Assembly (NCBI GenBank): GCA_012270485.1
Contig: JAAXIF010000028.1
Coordinates: 1-64,000 of the forward strand
Direction: 5' to 3'
DNA: 64,000 nt
Source: Sphingobacteriales bacterium
Lineage (GTDB): Bacteria; Bacteroidota; Bacteroidia; Chitinophagales; Chitinophagaceae
The notes beneath the pieces were generated by a model that saw only the letters and a program-made list of their open reading frames with translations, had not been told where the DNA came from and did not search any database. The stretch's first letter is position 1; every line of letters starts with the position of its first letter. Shown piece by piece: positions 19,559 to 27,669 of the stretch. Position numbers and translations under genes: made by a program.

Positions 19559-20595
19559 CGTTCGTTCATCAACCTATAGAACTCTTTTACTACACTATCT
19601 ACTGCACTAGGTTTCAATACTTTGATTTGTTTTAAATTGTCATTCTTTGCACTAATCCTATCTAGATTAGTTACTGGTATTAGACTAGAACCTATGACCT
19701 GAGTAAATGGATCTATATCTACCCATTCACCGTCAGCATTCTCATAGTGATGCACTGCATTATATTGTGCAGACTCTTTATGTACGTCTGCGAATACGGT
19801 CAATCCTGTCGTATCATCACGGAAGAATATGTTCTCTCCCACCAAGAATGTTGAGTCAGCACTGTTGAATGTTTGTACCTTTGCTCTGATAACATATTCA
19901 AAGTTACCTACCTCGAAAGGAATATTACGTAACTGTGCAACAGTGTCTATACTTTCTAGTGTTATGTCGAATCCGTTCAACACAACTGGATCAACAGTAG
20001 GTGTGTCTAGATTCTTTTTAGTCATTACCCATAAGTCGGTTTGTGCAAACTTCTGTAACGGATCTGTTAGTGTGAGTGTAGCTGCACCATTACTGTTAAC
20101 TGTCAAGGTGAAATTAGTGTCCGCACTTGTGAATGCAGTTTCGGTGTCAATGATCAACTGACCTAGATCAAGGTTTCTCTTGATAATTGTACCCACCGTA
20201 CCTGAAGTCTGTCCTTCAACTTGTCTCCCTACTCTGAAATCATATCCACCTTCTGCGGTTGCAAGATCGGTTGTTGATGTAACTACACGATGAGGATAGT
20301 AATCTTTTGCACGAGATCGGACTTCTTCGTTCATAAGAGGCCAACCAGATTCGCGTAAGTGGTCGTTCAATAAAAAGAATGTCCAGTAATAGGATGTATC
20401 ACCATATAACTGTAATGATAATGTGTCTGGTCGATCACCTGACTTGATCATGTAGTCTTCGTAAAACGCAAGTTGTGGTTTGATCTGATCAATTAGATCC
20501 ACATACTGAGTAAGGTTCTGCATAATGTTAAATGCAGTTTCGTCACCAAACTTATAGTATAGTTTCTCAAACCGTTGAAAATATCTTGTACTCAT
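19555..20595 (-). CDS. 53: Baseplate wedge protein gp53
   Basis: 346 residues. The N-terminal 110 residues (RYFQRFEKLYYKF.., then YMIKSGDRPDTLSLQLYGDTSYYWTFFLLNDHLRESGWPLMNEEV) match the gp53 pattern of 'ADKLYGNPxLYWVLLxxND' in T4. The protein is longer than T4 gp53 (196); the extra C-terminal part is beta-rich (EGQTSGTVGTIIKRNLDLGQLIID), a common extension in marine phages. Gp53 joins gp6-gp25 wedges into the ring. Overlaps the hub gene by 4 bases. Confidence 0.8.
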   Translation of the reverse strand: MSTRYFQRFEKLYYKFGDETAFNIMQNLTQYVDLIDQIKPQLAFYEDYMIKSGDRPDTLSLQLYGDTSYYWTFFLLNDHLRESGWPLMNEEVRSRAKDYYPHRVVTSTTDLATAEGGYDFRVGRQVEGQTSGTVGTIIKRNLDLGQLIIDTETAFTSADTNFTLTVNSNGAATLTLTDPLQKFAQTDLWVMTKKNLDTPTVDPVVLNGFDITLESIDTVAQLRNIPFEVGNFEYVIRAKVQTFNSADSTFLVGENIFFRDDTTGLTVFADVHKESAQYNAVHHYENADGEWVDIDPFTQVIGSSLIPVTNLDRISAKNDNLKQIKVLKPSAVDSVVKEFYRLMNER

Positions 20596-21638
20596 TAGTA
20601 TCCAACTCCATCCGCATCTGTCTCAAGAATATCTTTCTTGGATAGGGTAACGGTTTCGGTAAAGTTAAGGTTCATGTCCACTTCCAAGAACTCACCGTCT
20701 TCATGGAACGCCATCTGACTTGCATTGTATGTGGTATCGACCGAACGTAAGAAACAAGGTTTTACTTTATGTGCAATAGTCTTACCATCATACTCAAACT
20801 CGATGTTGAACTTGTTTGGGAAGTTATAACCAAGAGAGATCTCTTGACCACCAATAGTTACTGGAATGTCTTCGGGATATAATTCACTACGGAAGAAGTT
20901 GACGATCTCTTTTACTTGTTGTGATTCCGCAGCTGACCGTGCAATCATTTTGAAGTTAAACTGGAACTCACGCATGTTTACTTGTTTGAATAACGAGCGT
21001 GTGTTCGGGTTGGTAGTAACACCAGTTTGTAGTTTCAAACCTGCCGTAACCTCATCACTAAATTTACCAGCTGCTTGTGATAGACGTACAGTCGCTAATT
21101 TTGCGAGACCGTCATTTGCACTTCCACCAGTAAGTCCTTGTACAAATGATCCAACACCGTCTGCCATAGATGCGATTGCAGATGCACCCCCAGCGACCGC
21201 AGCTCCTGATGCACCAACATCAATATTCTCGTATGTGACATTATCCCTGAACTGTAAACCCTGTGGAAGATATAGTAGTACTTCAGTATCAACGATCTGT
21301 CTCGGTCGCATCCCCATTTCGGTTTCATTGTTGAGACCATTGAATGAACCTACGTCTTTCGCAAGTTCCTCCAGTTGCGCTTGAACTTCTTCTAGTTCCT
21401 TCATTGTTGATTCGGTTGCCTTACCAGCACCACCTTCATTCTCTTTCGCTTCTGCTTTTGCTTGATTCAACAATTCTTGTCTTTTCTCTTTGAGTGACCT
21501 GATATCACTTTTCTTATCCGACAGGATATCGTTCAGACCAGTATTGAAATACTTTTCCGCAAACAGAGTGAACCTGATTCTACCTTTATAATCGTCTTCG
21601 TCATGAAGAGGATATTTGTATATGTTTTTTGCTGACAT
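20595..21638 (-). CDS. Baseplate tail-tube cap/initiator protein, gp48/gp54-like
   Basis: 347 residues. The C-terminal 200 residues carry NPNTRSLFKQVNMREFQFNFKMIARSAAESQQVKEIVNFFRSELYPE.., then NKFNIEFEYDG..IAHKVKPCFLRSVDTTYN, the tube-fold signature of T4 gp48 and gp54. A central Ala/Gly-rich hydrophobic segment (residues ~145-180) follows an N-terminal coiled coil. It caps the hub and starts the tail tube. Sequence alone does not separate gp48 from gp54. It is the first gene of the leftward virion operon, 41 bases after the late promoter. Confidence 0.75.
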   Translation of the reverse strand: MSAKNIYKYPLHDEDDYKGRIRFTLFAEKYFNTGLNDILSDKKSDIRSLKEKRQELLNQAKAEAKENEGGAGKATESTMKELEEVQAQLEELAKDVGSFNGLNNETEMGMRPRQIVDTEVLLYLPQGLQFRDNVTYENIDVGASGAAVAGGASAIASMADGVGSFVQGLTGGSANDGLAKLATVRLSQAAGKFSDEVTAGLKLQTGVTTNPNTRSLFKQVNMREFQFNFKMIARSAAESQQVKEIVNFFRSELYPEDIPVTIGGQEISLGYNFPNKFNIEFEYDGKTIAHKVKPCFLRSVDTTYNASQMAFHEDGEFLEVDMNLNFTETVTLSKKDILETDADGVGY

Positions 21639-21678
21639 ATCTTTTCCACTAAATAGGGTTATTGAAAACTACTATTTC

Positions 21679-21686
21679 TATTTATA
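21679..21686 (-). promoter_or_regulatory. T4-type late promoter box TATAAATA for the baseplate operon
   Basis: Exact TATAAATA on the minus strand in the 56-base gap between divergent genes, 40 bases from the ATG of the gp48/54-like gene. Predicted transcript start lies about 6 bases beyond the box, leaving a ~33-base leader with a GGAAAAG ribosome site. Confidence 0.7.
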
Positions 21687-21694
21687 AGGATTCT

Positions 21695-22174
21695 ATGGCG
21701 TATTCTGGAAAATTTAAACCCAAAAACCCTGAGAAGTATTTGGGTGACGTGACCAACATTGTATACAGATCTTTGTGGGAAAAGTATGTAATGAAGTATT
21801 GTGACAACTCTTCGGATGTAAAAGAATGGGGATCAGAAGAGATTGTTATACCTTATCTATATGAAGTAGATAGGAAATATCACCGATACTTCATGGATTT
21901 CGTTATTGTTTATAAAACAGGCGTAACCAAACTGATCGAAGTCAAACCATTCAAGGAAACACAATTACCTAAGATGAAAGGTAGACGTACTAAACGTATG
22001 TTAACAGAATCGTTTACCTATGTCAAGAACCAAAACAAATGGAAAGCTGCATCTGAATACGCAAAGGATCGTGGGTGGAAGTTTGAGATCTGGACAGAGA
22101 AAGAACTAACTGCAATGGGATTGATGCCCAAGTCAACTAAACCATTAAAACCTTTCAGAAAACGAAGTAAATAG
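21695..22174 (+). CDS. 4: Head completion nuclease gp4
   Basis: 159 residues from the chosen ATG, which has AAGGA 7 bases upstream; the frame extends 11 codons further but homology begins at MAYSGKFKPKNPEKYLGD. T4 gp4 starts MAYSGKWVPKN..KYRGD and continues YRSNWEKFFF...WGSETAVIPY...RRYFMD; here YRSLWEKYVMKY..WGSEEIVIPY..HRYFMDFVI..IEVKPFKET, matching throughout. The E-V-K of IEVKP is the expected nuclease-core motif. Gp4 finishes head filling before tail attachment. Confidence 0.93.
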   Translation: MAYSGKFKPKNPEKYLGDVTNIVYRSLWEKYVMKYCDNSSDVKEWGSEEIVIPYLYEVDRKYHRYFMDFVIVYKTGVTKLIEVKPFKETQLPKMKGRRTKRMLTESFTYVKNQNKWKAASEYAKDRGWKFEIWTEKELTAMGLMPKSTKPLKPFRKRSK

Positions 22175-22175
22175 G

Positions 22176-22183
22176 TATAAATA
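22176..22183 (+). promoter_or_regulatory. T4-type late promoter box, 5 bases before an ATG
   Basis: Exact TATAAATA on the plus strand directly after the gp4 stop and reading TATAAATAgacgtATG. In T4 the box spans -13 to -6, so transcription should begin on the A of the start codon, giving a leaderless mRNA for the next gene. Confidence 0.7.
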
Positions 22184-22188
22184 GACGT

Positions 22189-22794
22189 ATGAGTAATTTA
22201 TTCAACAGACTAGAACTACAGGCATTCCGTGCTGGTATTACACCTAGAACAAAGGAAAGTCGTGATTGGTTCAGAAAAAAGGCATCGAATCTACGTTCGA
22301 TAAACCGTGAAGCGTTGATGAAAGAAGATCCGTTGAAAAGACGTGATGCATCAAAGGCGGATAATCGAGAGTTGATTGGTTCTATGCAGATGTTCTTCTA
22401 TGATCCAAAACATAAGAAGACATTACCATACTACGATGCGTTTCCGTTGGTGATTATTATTGGGCCCGCAGAAGGTGGATTCTACGGACTCAACTTGCAT
22501 TACTTACCTCCGATTCTTCGTGCGAAGTTTCTGGATGCATTAATGGATGTTCTTGGTGCGAAGATGACAAAGACTGCAAGGATGCAGTTGACTTATCGCA
22601 TCTTGAAGAAGACCGCAAAAATGCGGTATTACAAACCGTGTTTGAAACACTATCTGACCGCACACGTGAAAAGTCGGTTTGCAGAAGTACAAACACCAGA
22701 GTGGGAAATTGCAACTTTCTTACCAACTGCACAGTTCAGAAAGGCAAACTCACAGAAAGTATTCTACGATTCAAGGCAAATGATAGATGGCTAA
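22189..22794 (+). CDS. Conserved T4-like virion-region protein, function not recognised
   Basis: 201 residues: LELQAFRAGITPRTKESRDWFRKKASNLRSINREALM, then MQMFFYDPKHKKTLPYYDAFPLVIIIGPAEGGFYGLNLHYLPPILRAKFLDALMD, then a basic C-terminal part. The 'FFYDPKxxxxLPYYDxFPL...GFxGLNLHYLPP' core is one I recall as conserved in T4-like phages but I do not know a proven role. Position between gp4 and a tube-fold gene suggests head completion or tail assembly. No ribosome site can exist if the mRNA starts at its ATG. Confidence 0.6.
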   Translation: MSNLFNRLELQAFRAGITPRTKESRDWFRKKASNLRSINREALMKEDPLKRRDASKADNRELIGSMQMFFYDPKHKKTLPYYDAFPLVIIIGPAEGGFYGLNLHYLPPILRAKFLDALMDVLGAKMTKTARMQLTYRILKKTAKMRYYKPCLKHYLTAHVKSRFAEVQTPEWEIATFLPTAQFRKANSQKVFYDSRQMIDG

Positions 22795-23500
22795 CGATAC
22801 AAACAGACTAGGATCTATTGAAGGGATCAAACAACTAATTGGTGCGAGTGATGGTGTACAAAGACCAAACCTGTTCCAAGTAGAACTACCTCCCATCGAT
22901 GGATATAAGACTAGTGACCTAAACTTATTGTGTAAGGCAGTTCTCATGCCTGGCCGTCAGTTAGGTACAATAGAAAAACAACTTGGTACATACAAGTATG
23001 ATGTCATAAACGCAATGACATTAAGTGAAGTCACTATGGTATTTCATGTACCAGCGACTCACACAGTTAAAAACTATTTTACTACGTGGCAAAGTGTTGC
23101 GTGGAACCGTGGTGAAGTAGGATACTATAAAGATTACGCAAGGGATATTCGTATATCCACACTGAAGACTGGTGCGACTATTCCTGCTTTTAACAAACAG
23201 ATTCCATTCTTGAAGAAGGTAAACCCGATTATACGTAATCGTCTACCTGACATCGGCCCATTTAAACTGTCTCAAGGTGAGATAGATATGGACTTGGGTA
23301 CAAAGGATGAGAAAACATATTCCTGTAGATTGATCGATTGTATACCCACAACACTTAGTGATATTCAGTTGGGTGATGAACAAGAGAACGCAATCGCAGA
23401 AATAACCATATCTTTCAAAGTGAAGGATTGGGAAGGTGAATCTTATGACGCTAAAAGTGTCTTCTCGAAGTTACTTAGTGGCGCTATAAATATATTTTGA
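22787..23500 (+). CDS. Tail-tube-fold protein (gp19/gp54-like)
   Basis: 237 residues, overlapping the previous gene by 8 bases. RPNLFQVELPPIDGY..LLCKAVLMPGRQLGTIEKQLGTYKYDV..EVTMVFHVPATHTVKNYFTTWQ is the gp19 tail-tube family signature. Then follow a hairpin region and C-terminal YSCRLIDCIPTTLSDIQLGDEQENAIAEITISFKVKDW, again typical of tube proteins. T4 gp19 is 163 residues, so this longer paralogue may be the tube initiator or a minor tube protein rather than the main tube. Confidence 0.72.
   Translation: MANDTNRLGSIEGIKQLIGASDGVQRPNLFQVELPPIDGYKTSDLNLLCKAVLMPGRQLGTIEKQLGTYKYDVINAMTLSEVTMVFHVPATHTVKNYFTTWQSVAWNRGEVGYYKDYARDIRISTLKTGATIPAFNKQIPFLKKVNPIIRNRLPDIGPFKLSQGEIDMDLGTKDEKTYSCRLIDCIPTTLSDIQLGDEQENAIAEITISFKVKDWEGESYDAKSVFSKLLSGAINIF
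23485..23492 (+). promoter_or_regulatory. T4-type late promoter box TATAAATA
   Basis: Exact TATAAATA on the plus strand at the 3' end of the tube-fold gene, 41 bases before the gp26-like ATG. The gene also has a good AGGAG ribosome site, so this unit has a normal leader. Confidence 0.6.
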
Positions 23501-23533
23501 TTTAAACTATTTCTAAATTATTAGGAGAATGAA

Positions 23534-24250
23534 ATGGCATTACCAAAGTTAAACACTGCACCGATATATGAAATGTCGGTTCCATCAACAGGGGAACGTG
23601 TTAGTTATAGACCGTACCTTGTTAAGGAAGAGAAAGTTTTGATGATGGCGTTTGAGTCTGGTGACCAGAAACAAGCGTTGAAAGCAATCGTTGCAACTAT
23701 CGAAGCATGTGTTCAAGATAAATTGAAAGTCCAAGACTTGGCGACATTTGATGTCGAGTATTTGTTTACACAGATACGTTCTAAGTCCGCTGGTGAAAAG
23801 GCAACAGTCCTATTGAAATGTGAAGAGTGTGAAACTCAACACGAATATGAAGTTGACCTATCTGAGATTAAGGTAGAGTTGAATGAAGATGATAGGGTTG
23901 TTGATCTAACAGATCAGATCACGATTGAGATGAAATATCCGCCTTACAAGGCAATCATGGAATCAGATCTACAAGGTGATCAGATGGAACTAGGTCTGGA
24001 TATGGTCGTAGCGAGTATATCTGGAATCATAGTAAAGAACGGTCTTGAAGAAGAACGTATGGATGCAAATGATGTATCCAAAAAAGAATTGATGGAGTTC
24101 ATCGAGTCAATGACTAGTGAACAGTTCGAGAGGGTAACCAAGTACATTGGTGATCTTCCAGCAATGAAACATGAGGCGAAATTTAAGTGTCTAAATTGTG
24201 GTCACTACAACAATATGGAACTTAAAGGGATATCGGATTTTTTATCCTAA
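23534..24250 (+). CDS. 26: Baseplate hub assembly / tail chaperone protein, gp26-like
   Basis: 238 residues in the zero frame (T4 gp26 is 208). The pattern SVPSTGERVSYRPYLVKEEKVLMMAFESGD and the acidic helical middle fit the T4 baseplate-protein family PF12322. Four cysteines, C96xxC99 and C219xxC222, form a likely zinc ribbon. The last codons contain a -1 slippery heptamer, so part of the ribosomes should make a longer fusion (~301 residues). It sits directly before the tape-measure-like gene, the position of tail-assembly chaperones in other tailed phages. Confidence 0.8.
   Translation: MALPKLNTAPIYEMSVPSTGERVSYRPYLVKEEKVLMMAFESGDQKQALKAIVATIEACVQDKLKVQDLATFDVEYLFTQIRSKSAGEKATVLLKCEECETQHEYEVDLSEIKVELNEDDRVVDLTDQITIEMKYPPYKAIMESDLQGDQMELGLDMVVASISGIIVKNGLEEERMDANDVSKKELMEFIESMTSEQFERVTKYIGDLPAMKHEAKFKCLNCGHYNNMELKGISDFLS
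24238..24244 (+). other. Programmed -1 ribosomal frameshift site T_TTT_TTA
   Basis: The heptamer T TTT TTA lies in the correct zero-frame phase (GAT TTT TTA) two codons before the gp26 stop. Slipping back one base joins TTT TTT ATC and opens a frame that runs 64 more codons. The -1 frame is closed just upstream by TAA (in aacttaaagg), so the site falls inside the short overlap where a shift is useful. This is the classic gpG/gpGT arrangement known before tape-measure genes. Confidence 0.75.
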
Positions 24251-24438
24251 ACCTTTCTCATGATAGTCTTGTAAACCATTATAAGACGAATTTCGCAATG
24301 ATGCAACATCATCATTACAGTCTAACAGAACTAGAGATGATGATGCCATGGGAAAGGGAAATATATGTAAGTATGTTATTGGAACACATCAAGGAAGAGA
24401 ATGAGAGAATAGAAAGACAAAACCAACAAAACGGATAA
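24244..24438 (+). CDS. 51: -1 frame extension: gp51-like tail chaperone segment
   Basis: Read from the frameshift: ILNLSHDSLVNHYKTNFAMMQHHHY.., ending ..ERIERQNQQNG. An internal ATG at 24298 could also give a 46-residue free protein. The motif QHHHYSLTELEMMMPWEREIYVSMLLEHIKEENERI matches the short C-terminal chaperone segment (pattern 'HHxYSLxExExMxPxExxIYxxLL') found in gp51/T-type extensions. The seven-base gap to the next ATG and the lack of a good ribosome site before 24298 favour synthesis as a fusion. Role: assembling the hub and tape measure. Confidence 0.7.
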   Translation: MLNLSHDSLVNHYKTNFAMMQHHHYSLTELEMMMPWEREIYVSMLLEHIKEENERIERQNQQNG

Positions 24439-24444
24439 CCAGTA

Positions 24445-26577
24445 ATGGCAGAACCAAGAGACAATCTAACAACCGCAATCGTTTTATTGCGAGAAGAGAA
24501 TAATAAGAAACTCTCCGATCTAAACGAGAACCAAGAGAAGACGGCATCAGCGACCGCTGAGACCGCTCGTCTTATTGGGGACATGTTAGAAGGTATGGCA
24601 CTTGATCGTCAACGCAGTCAAGACAAAGAAGAGAAGTCGCAAAAACCAGAGAAGAAGGATGACAAACCACCTAAACCAGATGTCGAAGGTGGTATGATGT
24701 TTGGTATCGGAACCATCCTTTCTGGTATAGCGGGTGCGGTCACTGGTCTTGCGGTTGGTATTGTTCTTGGTTTCACGAGAGTACTTAAAGCGATAGGAAA
24801 GAAACTTGGTATCAACAAACTATTCGCACCTGTCAATAAAGCAATAGGTGGATTTGTTGATCGTATCAAACGTATCCCTAAGTTCTTTCAAAACTTTACT
24901 CGACTCATAAAAGCAGGATTTGATGGTTCCAAAACAATAAGGTCTGCATTCACTGGTACTTTCATGAGTACTCAGAGAGGACTGACTGGATTGAATCAGT
25001 TCTTTTTCAATCTGGGAGAGAGTTTAAAGAAACTCGCATTTTCAAAAACAGGATTGGCGATACAGAGATCAATCAACAAGTTCAAAAGGTTCATCAAACC
25101 ACTAGGTGATTTCTTCGCAAGTGTAGGAAGAGCATTTGGTGGAGTCCCCAAGACATTTAAAAAGATAGGTGATGGTGCAAGTAAATTCGGAAAGATAGCG
25201 AAATCACTTGGCGGTACTTTCGGTAAGATGTTCACCCTGTTCAAATCAATAGGTAGGTTTATCGCATTCCCTATCACCGTTATCGTAACGATTGTAGATG
25301 CAGTCAAAGGTTTCTTCTCTGGTTTCAAAAAGTATGGTGAAAGAGGATTTGTCGCTGGTTTGTTTGGTGGAGTCATGGGTGCAATCAAAGGTGTATTCAA
25401 TGGACTGATATCATTACCACTTGATCTACTCAAAGGTGCAGTAGGTTGGATAGCAGGTAAACTAGGATTCGAGAATGTAGAGAATGCATTAGCAGGATTC
25501 AGTTTCAAAGGGTTCTTCTCTGGTATCTTTGATTGGTTGACTAATTTCTTACTCGACTTGCCTGGCAAGATCATTGATGGTCTGACCAGTGGAATCTCAG
25601 CGATTGGTGATTTCTTCAGTGATATCGACTTTGGTGGATTCTTCGGTGGTATCGGTGATAAAGTTGGTGAATGGTGGAACGGTGCTTCAGAAGGATTCTT
25701 CAAGAAGTTCCAACACGCAAAAGACACATTCAGTAAGTTCAAAGGTAAAGTTGCGGATATGCAAGACAAGTTCAGAATGTTTATCATGGACAAGTTACCT
25801 GAGAAAGGATCGTTCCTTGAGAAGTTTGTTCCAGATGCAGTTTATGAATGGGTAGGTCAGACTGGTCGATTTGCACCACCCGAACAAAAAGATCCTGCCG
25901 TAGATGAACCAGCAAAAGAAATCGAAGCGGAAGAACCAGTTGAGATTACTGATGCACAGAGAAGAATGGCAGAGAAACTTGGATTGGAAGTTCCTGAAAA
26001 CGTGCGAGTCAATCAAGAACTAAATGATGCAAGGATGGAGGCAATCAAGACTGGTGACAAACAACCATTGATGGAAAAGAAACTAGAGGTTGCAAGTCTT
26101 GAAGATCGAGTACCTGATCGTCCATTCACTCAAGATGAGATAGATTCAGAAGTCGATCAAGCAACCAAAGATTGGATGTTGTGGTTCAACTCACCTGAAG
26201 GTATCGAACACCAGAAGAAGATGCAGATCGAAAGGGACGAACGCGAGAAACAGTTCCAGATCCAGATGGCAGAGAACAAGATGAGGCGTGAAGAAGAACA
26301 CGCGAAGATGATGGAACGTGCAATGATCCTTCGTGCAGAAAGGGCAGAGAAAGCACGTGAGATGCTTGCGACAGGAATGTATAAAGGTCAAGCGATTACC
26401 GATGAACAAAGACGTAGAGCAGAACTCTATATTGAGAGAGATGAAAGATCTAAAGCGCAACAGAACTTAGTTGTTGCACCAAGTAACCAAGTTGTAAACA
26501 ACACCTCACCTACTACCGTGGTACAAAATCAGAATATGCCCGTAGTAGATAACCTCGATCGAACCTACGGTTCGTAA
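24445..26577 (+). CDS. Tape-measure-like tail protein
   Basis: 710 residues. N-terminal coiled coil (residues 1-75, Lys/Asp/Glu-rich), then a long hydrophobic/glycine region (GIGTILSGIAGAVTGLAVGIVLGF; repeated segments rich in FKKIGDGASKFGKIAKSL, GFFSGIFDWLTN) with amphipathic helices, then an acidic and coiled-coil C-terminal third. This architecture, and its place right after the frameshifting chaperone, fit a tape-measure protein, the counterpart of T4 gp29. Length is compatible with a contractile tail of moderate size. No peptidase or lysozyme motif was seen. Confidence 0.7.
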   Translation: MAEPRDNLTTAIVLLREENNKKLSDLNENQEKTASATAETARLIGDMLEGMALDRQRSQDKEEKSQKPEKKDDKPPKPDVEGGMMFGIGTILSGIAGAVTGLAVGIVLGFTRVLKAIGKKLGINKLFAPVNKAIGGFVDRIKRIPKFFQNFTRLIKAGFDGSKTIRSAFTGTFMSTQRGLTGLNQFFFNLGESLKKLAFSKTGLAIQRSINKFKRFIKPLGDFFASVGRAFGGVPKTFKKIGDGASKFGKIAKSLGGTFGKMFTLFKSIGRFIAFPITVIVTIVDAVKGFFSGFKKYGERGFVAGLFGGVMGAIKGVFNGLISLPLDLLKGAVGWIAGKLGFENVENALAGFSFKGFFSGIFDWLTNFLLDLPGKIIDGLTSGISAIGDFFSDIDFGGFFGGIGDKVGEWWNGASEGFFKKFQHAKDTFSKFKGKVADMQDKFRMFIMDKLPEKGSFLEKFVPDAVYEWVGQTGRFAPPEQKDPAVDEPAKEIEAEEPVEITDAQRRMAEKLGLEVPENVRVNQELNDARMEAIKTGDKQPLMEKKLEVASLEDRVPDRPFTQDEIDSEVDQATKDWMLWFNSPEGIEHQKKMQIERDEREKQFQIQMAENKMRREEEHAKMMERAMILRAERAEKAREMLATGMYKGQAITDEQRRRAELYIERDERSKAQQNLVVAPSNQVVNNTSPTTVVQNQNMPVVDNLDRTYGS

Positions 26578-26588
26578 TCTAAAAAAAA

Positions 26589-26608
26589 GGGGCAGATCAC
26601 TCTGCCCC
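26589..26608. terminator. Hairpin terminator between converging operons
   Basis: Perfect 8-bp stem GGGGCAGA-tcac-TCTGCCCC. Read on the minus strand the stem is followed by eight T residues, a strong intrinsic terminator for the gp32 transcript; on the plus strand it is followed by CTTTCCC, weaker, so it works best leftward. It separates the tape-measure and gp32 genes. Confidence 0.85.
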
Positions 26609-26641
26609 CTTTCCCAACTGCTTAACCAGTTTCTCTCTAGT

Positions 26642-27565
26642 TTAGTCCGCCTGTGCCATCTTGGCAAAGTAAGACAGTGTGTCATCTTCGTCTGAAGATG
26701 TCTCTGCGACTGTAGGTGCCTCTGCACTTACAATCTCTGGTTCTGGTGTCGCAATCGATGGACTCGCTTCCGCAGTTTGCGTTAACGCTTCATTCTTTGC
26801 AGTTGCACCTTCACCAACCGAATGACCTAAGACCAATTGCAGACGAGAGTTAAGTTCGTCATAGGACTTGTAGTTACTCGGATCTACAAACTCCGCGAGA
26901 TCGTGAAGTTGATTGTAGGTTGCTTCGAGTTTAGTCTCGTCCGCATCAAACAATGCAGATTGAGATTTGAACTCTGACTTGTCGTAGTTACGATATCCCG
27001 CCACGTTTCTGATCTTCAACTGGAAGTCTGCACCAGTCCAGAAGTCAAAGGGATTTACTGGTTCTTCGCCAGGAAATTGTGGTTGCATAACATCCATAAG
27101 TTTGTCAAAGATCTTCTTACCATACTCATACAAGAATACTTTACCCTCGTTAGCAGGGTTAGAAGGATCACTAACAACTAGAATGTTAGAGATGTAGTGA
27201 AGTCTACGCTTCTGTTTACGAGCAGTCTCTTTATCATCCTCGTTACCAGAATTCCACAGACGTGAGTTCAACTCACCGACTGGATCTTTCTGTCCGATTG
27301 ATGTCAAAGACTTTTCGATGTACCATTGACCAGTTGGGCCTTTAAACCCATGATCCCAGTACCTCTCCCAAGGGAGTTCCTGACCTTCCATCGCTGGAAG
27401 AAAACGAATGACTGCGTAACCGTTCCCAGCGTCATCGACTGTGGGTTTCCACTTACGTTCATCTTCGTATTTGTTTTTGGTTTTCTGACCACCTGATACT
27501 TCTTGTGCGGCTGAAACCAGTTTTGAGATATCGGTCTTACCCGACTTTAGATTTGCAAAAGACAT
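26642..27565 (-). CDS. 32: Single-stranded DNA-binding protein gp32
   Basis: 307 residues (T4: 301). Contains the gp32 core KWKPTVDDAGNGYAVIRFLPA..ELPWERYWDHGFKGPTGQWYIEKSLTSIGQKDPVGELNSRLWNSG..DKETARKQKRRLHYISNILVVSDPSNPANEGKVFLYEYGKKIFDKLM. The Cys residues that hold zinc in T4 gp32 are absent (KDPVGE where T4 has a Cys pair region), as in marine T4-like gp32. The acidic C-terminus (SSDEDDTLSYFAKM) is the expected partner-binding tail. Transcribed from both an early and a late promoter upstream. Confidence 0.95.
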   Translation of the reverse strand: MSFANLKSGKTDISKLVSAAQEVSGGQKTKNKYEDERKWKPTVDDAGNGYAVIRFLPAMEGQELPWERYWDHGFKGPTGQWYIEKSLTSIGQKDPVGELNSRLWNSGNEDDKETARKQKRRLHYISNILVVSDPSNPANEGKVFLYEYGKKIFDKLMDVMQPQFPGEEPVNPFDFWTGADFQLKIRNVAGYRNYDKSEFKSQSALFDADETKLEATYNQLHDLAEFVDPSNYKSYDELNSRLQLVLGHSVGEGATAKNEALTQTAEASPSIATPEPEIVSAEAPTVAETSSDEDDTLSYFAKMAQAD

Positions 27566-27628
27566 ATATTTCTCCGTATTTACAATGTATTAACAATTTA
27601 TCCACTTTGTGCATAATATAATCTTAGT

Positions 27629-27657
27629 ATTATAACACAAGATGTTCCTTGTGTCAA
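27629..27657 (-). promoter_or_regulatory. Consensus sigma-70 promoter for gp32, with palindromic spacer
   Basis: TTGACA, 17-base spacer, TATAAT on the minus strand: a perfect consensus. The spacer holds a 7-bp inverted repeat ACACAAG-gaacat-CTTGTGT (27635-27654), placed where a repressor would block RNA polymerase. Confidence 0.85.
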
Positions 27658-27661
27658 GCAC

Positions 27662-27669
27662 TATTTATA
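27662..27669 (-). promoter_or_regulatory. T4-type late promoter box upstream of gp32
   Basis: Exact TATAAATA on the minus strand immediately before the sigma-70 -35 box. It would keep gp32 transcription on late in infection after host-type promoters are abandoned. Confidence 0.55.

Noticed and set aside
26589-26608. Equal bidirectional terminator
   Set aside because: Only the minus-strand side has a T-run; plus-strand termination would be weak, so it is described as mainly leftward.
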